Source of the DNA: Clostridia bacterium
GTDB taxonomy: Bacteria; Bacillota; Clostridia; UBA1381
Length of the DNA stretch: 5,720 bases
NCBI GenBank assembly: GCA_900751685.1
Contig: CAADSR010000213.1
Span: forward strand, 1 to 5,720
Direction: 5' to 3'
In this document: piece after piece, positions 1 to 5,647 of the stretch
Position numbering within the stretch: position 1 is the first letter of the stretch
Layout: the number at the start of each line of letters is the position of its first letter
Translations under genes and position numbers: made by a program
Notes under the pieces: generated by a model
The model's database searches: none
What the model was told of the DNA's origin: nothing
What the model saw: only the letters and a program-made list of their open reading frames with translations

Positions 1-20
1 AAAGGTTAAATGGATATGCC

Positions 21-899
21 ATGGTTGAAAAAACAGGGTTTTATTTAGAATATTTGCCTATCAAGTTTTTGATGATAGCGAAGGAAGCGGCAATATTGCC
101 TGAATATCTCGGTTCAACTCTTCGCGGTGCAGTTGGACAACTCCTTAGAAAAGATCCTGAAGCTTGTCATTTCCTATATGATAACCGCCGGTTGGATCAA
201 AAACCAAAAGAGGCTTTAAATCCCTATATCATTATTCCGCCGGTGCCCGGGAAAACATTATTTGATACAAATGATGTTTTTGATTTTGATATTTTATTTT
301 TGGGTGGTGGTGCGAAGTATGCCCAAAATGTGATTGATGCATTGGGCACGAAAGGAACGGTTCGTCTTGGAGCAAGTAGAAAACTATTTTTATTTGATAA
401 AGCAGTGCACAAAACAGACCAAAGGACTATTTGGAAGGAGGGGGATTTTTATCCGGTGGCAATGCGAAGTGTTCCTTTGCTATATAAAACCTTGGATAAG
501 GTACAGCGTGTGACGATTCAATTTCAGACGCCATTGCGGATGCGCCGGAATAATGAATTGCTTCAAAGAGTAGATTTTCCGTCCCTCATTAGAAATATCA
601 CCAACCGGGTCAAATCTCTTACGGGGCGTTATGGTGGATGGGTGGACGAGCAGGAAATAGGACGAATCCAGCAATTATCTTTAGAGGTCAGTATAATAGA
701 GCAAAAGACGAAGTTGGTCGATATGGAGCGGTACTCGAACAGGACCAATGAAAAAATGTATTTTGGGGGCTTGATGGGGACAATGGTATTTGAAGGCGAA
801 TTATCATCGTTTGTCCCATGGCTGTATGCGGCGCAAGTATTACATATCGGAGGAAATACAACATTTGGCATGGGACGGATAGAGGTTGAGTTTATATAA
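21..899 (+). CDS. cas6: Cas6 pre-crRNA processing endoribonuclease (RAMP)
   Basis: Expected to cleave the CRISPR transcript within its repeats to give mature crRNAs for the type III complex. The 292-aa protein matches the type III-associated Cas6 family from end to end. Residues 26-38 (LPEYLGSTLRGAV) are the usual N-terminal 'LP.y.GstLRGa.G' block. Residues 67-97 (PYIIIPP, then FDFDILFLGGG) match the middle ferredoxin-like strands. ERYSNRT (236-242) and GGLMGTMVFEGEL (249-261) lead into the C-terminal RAMP glycine-rich loop, HIGGNTTFGMGRIEV (275-289). The catalytic residue cannot be assigned by eye. The start is uncertain: ATG at 21 fits the family N-terminus, but no ribosome binding site sits at normal distance and the frame is open to the window edge, so a start further upstream is possible. 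By hand count, bases 61-480 are about 41% G+C, richer than the next gene. Confidence 0.92.
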   Translation: MVEKTGFYLEYLPIKFLMIAKEAAILPEYLGSTLRGAVGQLLRKDPEACHFLYDNRRLDQKPKEALNPYIIIPPVPGKTLFDTNDVFDFDILFLGGGAKYAQNVIDALGTKGTVRLGASRKLFLFDKAVHKTDQRTIWKEGDFYPVAMRSVPLLYKTLDKVQRVTIQFQTPLRMRRNNELLQRVDFPSLIRNITNRVKSLTGRYGGWVDEQEIGRIQQLSLEVSIIEQKTKLVDMERYSNRTNEKMYFGGLMGTMVFEGELSSFVPWLYAAQVLHIGGNTTFGMGRIEVEFI

Positions 900-906
900 A
901 ATTTAT

Positions 907-914
907 AAAGGAGG
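907..914 (+). promoter_or_regulatory. Ribosome binding site of the DUF6602-like gene
   Basis: AAAGGAGG ends 7 nt before ATG 922 and lies in the 22-bp gap after the cas6 stop. It decides the start: the frame is also open from an upstream codon inside the cas6 end, but only ATG 922 has a perfect Shine-Dalgarno sequence. The gap is too short and lacks the features of a separate promoter or terminator. Confidence 0.85.
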
Positions 915-921
915 TTTTAGC

Positions 922-1815
922 ATGGACAATAGCATTACAACAGAAAAAAAGGAAGAAAAAGTTAAACAAAACGCTATCAAAGCAATTATTAACAACTATG
1001 TTCAAAATGAAAAAGCTTTAGTCAATCAATTATTTTTTAGAGCATCCCATAATCCCACCACTGGCAGCTTTAGAGAAGAGGTCTGGAAAGGGATGTTTGA
1101 GCAGATAATACCTAAGAAATTTGTTATCGAACAGTCTGTATCTATAATCGATTCAGAAGGAAATATTTCAAACGAAGTGGATTTAGCTATTTTTGATGAA
1201 ACATATACGCCGTATATTTTTAGATATGGTAAGTTGAAATTCATACCGATTGAGGCAGTGGCAGTTGTGATCGAATGCAAAAGTACATCCTTAGATAAAA
1301 AAAATCTTGAGAATTGGGCAAAGAGCATTAAATCTCTTAAAACTTCACAGGAGTCTTATGTTAGAATGTTTACTGAAATTAGTATCGGCTCAGATAAAAA
1401 GCTACGAACACAAACATCAACCCGGCCAATGCGTATTTTATGCTGTTTAAATAATAAGTATAAGGATTGTTGCGGAAGTGAGTTTGACGTTGTTATAAGA
1501 GCTAATAAAAAAAACAAATGTTTAAGCATAATGATTGATGGCAGCAAAGATAATCTATACTCTTGGTATGAATCATTGAATCATGCGGATGATAAAATGA
1601 AAGAAAGTATCAAGGAAATAGACAATATTGATAAAGTACAAGGGGTAAAATTGAAAGATTATGAAGTTTATCATAAGGATAAATTAGTCTCCTTGCTTAC
1701 ATTTAACCTTCAGCTAAACCAAATCCTGATGATGATAAACAATCCGATCTTGTTCCCGCATAAGGCTTATGCTCAAATGTTTAATAGATGCAAGGAGGAT
1801 GGGAAGAATGGCTGA
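922..1815 (+). CDS. DUF6602-like protein with a PD-(D/E)XK-type nuclease core
   Basis: A 297-aa protein, probably a soluble nuclease; no signal peptide or membrane segment is seen. The N-terminal two thirds look like DUF6602. A helix, GSFREEVWKGMFEQIIP (48-64), is followed by strand VSIIDSEGNISNEVDLAIFD (73-92), then IPIEAVAVVIECKST (108-122). The order Glu52/53, Asp87, Glu118-x-Lys120 is the classic PD-(D/E)XK arrangement, as in restriction endonuclease-like folds. Residues 174-184 form CC-x7-CC, a possible metal site. The C-terminal block NNPILFPHKAYAQMF (273-287) looks family-specific. No CARF, SAVED or HEPN domain is visible. The gene sits between cas6 and cas10 and overlaps cas10 by 8 nt, so co-expression is likely. 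By hand count, bases 961-1380 are about 33% G+C, lower than cas6. The fold call is fairly secure; the role in CRISPR immunity and the substrate are inferred from position only. Confidence 0.83.
   Translation: MDNSITTEKKEEKVKQNAIKAIINNYVQNEKALVNQLFFRASHNPTTGSFREEVWKGMFEQIIPKKFVIEQSVSIIDSEGNISNEVDLAIFDETYTPYIFRYGKLKFIPIEAVAVVIECKSTSLDKKNLENWAKSIKSLKTSQESYVRMFTEISIGSDKKLRTQTSTRPMRILCCLNNKYKDCCGSEFDVVIRANKKNKCLSIMIDGSKDNLYSWYESLNHADDKMKESIKEIDNIDKVQGVKLKDYEVYHKDKLVSLLTFNLQLNQILMMINNPILFPHKAYAQMFNRCKEDGKNG
1792..1798 (+). promoter_or_regulatory. Ribosome binding site of cas10, inside the upstream gene
   Basis: AAGGAGG lies within the last codons of the DUF6602-like gene, 9 nt before ATG 1808. It selects ATG 1808 over an in-frame ATG at 1769, which has no comparable site and would add 13 residues that do not look like Cas10. 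With the 8-nt gene overlap it suggests translational coupling. Confidence 0.85.
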
Positions 1816-3943
1816 TTATATTGTAGCACTTTCAATAGACAAGGTACAGACGTTGCTTTATGAAGTAATCAATTCCCATGTGCAAGAAAAGCAAACAGAA
1901 ACCGGTACATTAAGGCAAATAAAAAATGCTTCCCGTGAGATATCTAACCGGTTTTTTGATGAGATTAGGAAGGCGTTTAGCTCCTTTGATACAAGGGTAT
2001 TATTAAAATGTTCAGGGGTCGTTATTTTTCAATGCGGTGGAGCAACGGAAGAAGGGCTTGATGAACAGCTAAATCAGTTATTCCTAAAATATTATAAGGA
2101 GTCTCAAGGGCAAAAGATTTTAAAGTATACATATTTTATGGCGGAAGGCCGTAGCAAGATAGAGAATATTCAGAAGGCGAAAAAAAATCTCAAAAATTCT
2201 AAATACACCAGTAAAATAATTGAACAAAATAAAGAAGAGTTATTTCGTTTTCAAAAAGTATCCAATAAACAAGATAAGAGACAAGATCCATCGGATAAAT
2301 GGGGTTTGTTTGTGGGCGGGGTGAATGAACTTTATCCCTATGACACAAAGAATAAAAAGAATCCATATAAGGATAACCATTTTTCTAACGACATGCAGAA
2401 TAAAGAAAATCCATATGAGGAGAACCATTTTCCTATTGCCGTCATAAAGGCGGATTTGAGTGGTATGGGAAATATGTTTGCAAGTATAACGGATTATGAT
2501 GAGTATCAACAAATCAGCAATATTTTAAACGAGCATATTTCTTTGGATGGACTGCATAAAGCGGCAAAAAGAAAATGGGGAGATAAGCATGATGCATGGA
2601 TCCTTCCGTTTTATGTGGCAGGCGATGATATTTTCTTTGCTGTATCCGTCACCAATCTTTTTAAAGGGATCGATGTGTGCAGAGAGATGATCAACACAAT
2701 AAATAAGAAGATCAAAAAATTTAGTAAAAACACGCATCTTACAATGGATATCGGTGTTGCGGTTACGTTTAATAAACAGCCAATACGTTATTATATTGAG
2801 TTGGTAGAAGGTCAACTGAAAAAAGCTAAAAAAGCGGAGTGTCCAAAAGAATTAAAAAAATTAGAAAAAGAATTAAAAAAAGAATTTTTAAAAGCGACGA
2901 TTGCTATAAATAATCAAATATTTTTTGATGTTGATTATGGTGAAATGAAAGAGGAAAAAAAGGGAGCAGATAAAAAGAATAGAACCGATATGAATAGGGT
3001 GTTAGCTAATATGCCCGTTTGGTGTTTTTTTCAAAAAGATGTCAAAGATCTGCAAATACTTAATTTAAATGAAGAAGTGACGAAACAGATCTGCAGCACA
3101 AGTTTTTTATATTCACTTTTGGAAAGGCTTTCAAATATAGATTTGTGCGGTGAAAATAATCGTGAAAAAGAAGTAGAGTATATGAATACTTTGCTATACG
3201 GCCTTCGATTAAAGTACCTTGATGATCCGGAGCTAAGAAACAAAGAATTATTGATCAAAGGCAGGATCATCAGACAGCTCTATGTTAAAAAAATAAAGGA
3301 TAGAGATAAAAAAATAGAAGGCGGGGACACGATAGAACTCAATGAGAAGTCTAAGCGCCGTTTGGAAACCTATATCCGGCTTTTGATTTTGCTTACAGAT
3401 CCACGTTTCAATTTGGATCATATAGGAAAAAATTGCACGATGGAATGTAACCAGGTAGATTTAGAGAATATGCATAAATATTTATTGAAAAAGCCTGTAA
3501 AATATCTATATAATACGCTAAACAACTATGATCAAAGTCTTCTTAATACGATTATTAGGAGAAATACCTATGCAACGAGAAATAATAAAGGAGATCGTAT
3601 CTATGTTCCATATTATAAACGGGTAAATATAGAAAAATCTATGTTCTTTAAACTCAGGGATACAGACAAAGTTCCTGTTGAAAAAGCGGGGAAGATGATT
3701 GAGTTGAAAAATCCGGATAGCAATGATGAAATTTATGAAAAGAATAAGCCTAGAATAGAGGAGGAAAAAGCTCCTTACCATCTGTATTTTGATAAAGATA
3801 GGTTTATTAAACAAGCAAAAGCTAGGAACAGTTGGAACACAAATTTTATCGATGCATTAATGCTGTTATATGAGTACAATGAAATGGATATCAAACTCAA
3901 AGGGATCAAAAATGGAGGAGTAGAAGATGCAACAAAAAATTAA
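1808..3943 (+). CDS. cas10: Cas10 (Csm1-like) large subunit without an HD domain
   Basis: The signature subunit of type III complexes, 711 aa. It starts straight at Palm1: VALSIDKVQTLLYEVI (6-21) followed by GTLRQIKNASREIS (33-46) corresponds to the 'D..gIQ.fI...LRG.S..l' block, and LLKCSGVVIFQC (65-76) to a core strand. Palm2 spans about 208-345: AVIKADLSGMGNMF (211-224, metal-binding Asp216), then FYVAGDDIFFAV (268-279), the cyclase GGDD motif with its first Gly changed to Ala but both Asp (273-274) kept, then MDIGVAVTF (313-321). The C-terminal half (about 400-711) is largely helical, as in Cas10 domain 4. No HD domain precedes Palm1, and there is no cysteine between 77 and 290, so the zinc-binding insert of many Csm1 proteins is also missing. 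A duplicated 16-residue segment (179-210) precedes Palm2. Cyclic oligoadenylate synthesis is plausible; DNA cleavage by this protein itself is not. The gene overlaps its neighbours by 8 and 17 nt. Confidence 0.9.
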   Translation: MADYIVALSIDKVQTLLYEVINSHVQEKQTETGTLRQIKNASREISNRFFDEIRKAFSSFDTRVLLKCSGVVIFQCGGATEEGLDEQLNQLFLKYYKESQGQKILKYTYFMAEGRSKIENIQKAKKNLKNSKYTSKIIEQNKEELFRFQKVSNKQDKRQDPSDKWGLFVGGVNELYPYDTKNKKNPYKDNHFSNDMQNKENPYEENHFPIAVIKADLSGMGNMFASITDYDEYQQISNILNEHISLDGLHKAAKRKWGDKHDAWILPFYVAGDDIFFAVSVTNLFKGIDVCREMINTINKKIKKFSKNTHLTMDIGVAVTFNKQPIRYYIELVEGQLKKAKKAECPKELKKLEKELKKEFLKATIAINNQIFFDVDYGEMKEEKKGADKKNRTDMNRVLANMPVWCFFQKDVKDLQILNLNEEVTKQICSTSFLYSLLERLSNIDLCGENNREKEVEYMNTLLYGLRLKYLDDPELRNKELLIKGRIIRQLYVKKIKDRDKKIEGGDTIELNEKSKRRLETYIRLLILLTDPRFNLDHIGKNCTMECNQVDLENMHKYLLKKPVKYLYNTLNNYDQSLLNTIIRRNTYATRNNKGDRIYVPYYKRVNIEKSMFFKLRDTDKVPVEKAGKMIELKNPDSNDEIYEKNKPRIEEEKAPYHLYFDKDRFIKQAKARNSWNTNFIDALMLLYEYNEMDIKLKGIKNGGVEDATKN
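2342..2437 (+). repeat. Imperfect 48-bp tandem duplication inside cas10
   Basis: Two adjacent 48-bp units (2342-2389 and 2390-2437) agree at 38 of 48 positions by hand count. They encode two copies of a 16-residue segment sharing the pattern D-x2-N-K-x-N-P-Y-x2-N-H-F. The copies are in frame and lie just before the first strand of Palm2. The length is a multiple of three, so the reading frame is unaffected. Confidence 0.85.
2845..2880 (+). repeat. Short A-rich direct repeat coding two heptads
   Basis: The 15-base string AAAAGAATTAAAAAA occurs at 2845-2859 and again at 2866-2880, a 21-base period. It encodes KELKKLE followed by KELKKEF at Cas10 residues 348-361, a short, highly charged amphipathic helix after Palm2. 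It may be a replication-slippage product or simply low-complexity lysine-rich linker. Confidence 0.6.
3914..3920 (+). promoter_or_regulatory. Ribosome binding site of csm3, inside cas10
   Basis: GGAGGAG lies 6 nt before ATG 3927, within the last codons of cas10. It supports the 17-nt cas10/csm3 overlap and coupled translation. Confidence 0.85.
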
Positions 3944-4625
3944 ATTCAAAATAAAAACATTGTCCAATTTAATGATCGGTGGTGCTCCTGCACCTTTTGA
4001 AATTGGTGGTGTAGATCAGTATACTGCTACAACGTATGAAGGATTGCCATATATTCCGGCTTCCAGCTTCAAAGGTGCCCTGCGCGAGATCGTCCATGAG
4101 GATCATGGCCTGGGGGCAAAGGTGATAGCGGGTTTATATGAAGCGTATCTGAAAAATGAAAAGGATAAACATTGGGACGAAATACAAAAAAATTATGATG
4201 AGAAAGCACAAAAAAGAATTAAAGAACGCTATGATCAGCCTGCCGAGCCGGAATTTTTATTTGGGATAAAAGGGCTCAATAACTCACCGAAATTAATGAT
4301 AAATGACTTATATCTCAGCGAGGATTTTAGTGATCCGTCAAAATGTTTTTCTATTGATGCAAAGACATCTATAGAAAATAAAAACGGTGAGGTAGTATCG
4401 AATCCCCGGACCTATAAAGCAGCCAGGAATGGGCTCGTTTTTGAAGGGGAGATACTTTTTTATAAAATTGAACTTTTAGGTGGAGATGCTTTAATGCTAT
4501 GCAGGGATTACATAATAGAAAAACTCGAACAATTTAATGAAGGAATATACCGGCTTGGCAATTCGAAAAGCCGCGGTTATGGCAGGATCGAGGTCACTGT
4601 AGAAAAAGATTGCGAGGTGTCGTGA
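3927..4625 (+). CDS. csm3: Csm3-like Cas7 backbone subunit, target RNA nuclease
   Basis: A 232-aa RAMP protein of the Cas7 group that should polymerise along the crRNA and cut bound target RNA at 6-nt intervals. EIGGVD (25-30) matches the Csm3 'IG..D' motif whose Asp is the known catalytic residue; here it is Asp30. LPYIPASSFKGALR (40-53) is the characteristic 'LPYIPGSS.KG' block. Residues 143-180 (IDAKTSIENKNGEVVSNPR, then LVFEGEILFYKI) match the Csm3 'K.eN.IdR.tg.a.PR.....G..F' region. RLGNSKSRGYGRIEV (209-223) is the RAMP glycine-rich loop. The stretch between KG50 and LFG112 is long and charged (about 60-106), probably an enlarged helical lobe. It directly follows cas10; the small subunit gene csm2, which sits between them in classical III-A loci, is absent from this slot. 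Confidence 0.92.
   Translation: MQQKIKFKIKTLSNLMIGGAPAPFEIGGVDQYTATTYEGLPYIPASSFKGALREIVHEDHGLGAKVIAGLYEAYLKNEKDKHWDEIQKNYDEKAQKRIKERYDQPAEPEFLFGIKGLNNSPKLMINDLYLSEDFSDPSKCFSIDAKTSIENKNGEVVSNPRTYKAARNGLVFEGEILFYKIELLGGDALMLCRDYIIEKLEQFNEGIYRLGNSKSRGYGRIEVTVEKDCEVS
4614..4619 (+). promoter_or_regulatory. Ribosome binding site supporting a TTG start for csm4
   Basis: GAGGTG lies in the last codons of csm3, 8 nt before TTG 4628. The other in-frame candidates fit worse: TTG 4610 lies upstream of it and GTG 4622 is only 2 nt away. Confidence 0.5.
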
Positions 4626-4627
4626 TT

Positions 4628-5647
4628 TTGGAAACCTATATGATTTCATTGACATCCACTGGAGGATTGACGCAGATCCCCGATTCTCAAAAACTATTTG
4701 GAGCACTGGTTTACTTATTTTCAGATCAATATGGCACAGAGAAAGCAAATAGGTTCGTCAACGATATTCTGGATAAAAAAATGCATTTGGCGTTGTCGAA
4801 TATTATGCCTGAAGGATATTTCCCTATGCCGGTTGACTATCTTGTAGACAAACTACATGATATTGATAATGAAAAAAGAATAGATCTGTCGAAGTATAAA
4901 AGCTGTTTAAGGAATGGAAAGCTGGACTTAAAACTGGGGCGAAGCTATATAAAACAAAGAAATTATATACAATACCCAGGGCTTAAAGGATTATTAGAAG
5001 ACCCATTAGAAGCAGATGCAACTTATCCCTATGTTAAAATCGTTGAAAAACAGCAGCAGCGTGCTTCTATCGAAAGTACCCAGTCCGGTATTGCGGGTCT
5101 TGACAGTAATTTGTATTCTATTCCTTATTTGATACCGCTGGAGTTTGACGGTGAGGAATCGCAAGGCAGGGTTATTACAAAGTTTAGTTTCTTTCTTCAA
5201 GCGGATGAGGAGGCTTTAAATAGCGGGATTTATGAGCCGGTCAAAGGAGCGGTAGATGCGGGAAAGACCATTATCTTAGGGAAAAGAGCCTCTCAGGGGC
5301 TCAATGTTTTTCAATTCACAGGATTGGAAAAGTGTGATATAGATAAGAATGCGGAAAATATGTTTTTAAATATGGGGATGCTTCTGCCTGGCAATATCAA
5401 TTATGAGGGGTCAACTTTAAAGCTATTTACCTCTGAACGCAGGCCGTTTGAAATGAAAGGTGGATGGGACAGCGCTTTTCAAAGACAGTACATAAGCTTT
5501 ATTGAGGCGGGCAGTGTGATTTCAACTTTAGGTAGTTGTACCGAGGCCTCTAAATCAATACAATCTCCGTTTGACAGCAAAAACATTGTTTTTGGCAATG
5601 CGTTTTTATATCCGCTGCCGACAGTTGGGGGGATTAAAAATGACTAA
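4628..5647 (+). CDS. csm4: Csm4-like subunit (Cas5-group RAMP)
   Basis: Probably the subunit that binds the 5' tag of the crRNA and contacts Cas10 at the base of the complex. From TTG 4628 the protein is 339 aa. The early block DSQKLFGALVYLF (19-31) matches the Csm4 'SDtLFGAl' region. SIESTQSGIAGLDSNLY (147-163) resembles the mid-protein 'N.IdR.t..t..g.LY' segment. LGKRASQGLNVFQF (217-230) is the RAMP glycine-rich loop. FIEAGSVI (291-298) and FGNAFLYPLP (322-331) match the C-terminal 'aGSvf ... yG.afl' strands. The start is not an ATG: TTG 4628 is chosen for its ribosome binding site and short family-like N-terminus. TTG 4610 would add 6 residues and overlap csm3; with 4628 the gap is 2 bp. 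The assignment to Csm4 rather than another Cas5-group RAMP also rests on position after csm3. Confidence 0.87.
   Translation: METYMISLTSTGGLTQIPDSQKLFGALVYLFSDQYGTEKANRFVNDILDKKMHLALSNIMPEGYFPMPVDYLVDKLHDIDNEKRIDLSKYKSCLRNGKLDLKLGRSYIKQRNYIQYPGLKGLLEDPLEADATYPYVKIVEKQQQRASIESTQSGIAGLDSNLYSIPYLIPLEFDGEESQGRVITKFSFFLQADEEALNSGIYEPVKGAVDAGKTIILGKRASQGLNVFQFTGLEKCDIDKNAENMFLNMGMLLPGNINYEGSTLKLFTSERRPFEMKGGWDSAFQRQYISFIEAGSVISTLGSCTEASKSIQSPFDSKNIVFGNAFLYPLPTVGGIKND
5627..5633 (+). promoter_or_regulatory. Weak ribosome binding site of the terminal RAMP gene
   Basis: GGGGGGA lies 6 nt before ATG 5640, inside the end of csm4. It is a poor Shine-Dalgarno match, so translation probably relies on coupling to csm4, with which the gene shares 8 nt. 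Confidence 0.5.

Noticed and set aside
1..20. Small ORF from ATG 10 or ATG 16, or the end of an upstream gene at TAA 7-9
   Set aside because: The ORF is very short and stops inside cas6; the upstream gene end cannot be judged from so few bases.
224..412. Antisense open frames across the window, for example opposite cas6
   Set aside because: They are opposite well-supported genes, have no recognisable domains, and look like coding shadows.
900..921. Promoter or terminator between cas6 and the nuclease gene
   Set aside because: Only 22 bp, occupied by an AT stretch and the ribosome binding site; no stem-loop or promoter pair is seen.
1507..1515. A-run with A AAA AAC heptamer in the nuclease gene as a frameshift site
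   Set aside because: Such A-runs recur by chance in this A-rich sequence, and the frame reads through a coherent protein on both sides.
1769..1807. Longer Cas10 starting at ATG 1769
   Set aside because: It lacks a ribosome binding site, would overlap the upstream gene by 47 nt, and adds residues that do not look like Cas10; AAGGAGG points to ATG 1808.
2588..2593. His-Asp pair in Cas10 (residues 261-262) as a possible HD nuclease motif
   Set aside because: It lies inside Palm2 just before the AGDD motif, not in a separate helical HD domain, and the surrounding HD ligands are absent.
3180..3943. Internal start in cas10 yielding a separate Cas11-like small subunit
   Set aside because: Shine-Dalgarno-like strings near 3555 and 3588 lead to out-of-frame ATGs whose frames soon stop; in-frame ATGs have only weak sites.
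5050..5060. CAG triplet run in csm4
   Set aside because: Only three repeats, coding Gln-Gln-Gln; not notable.
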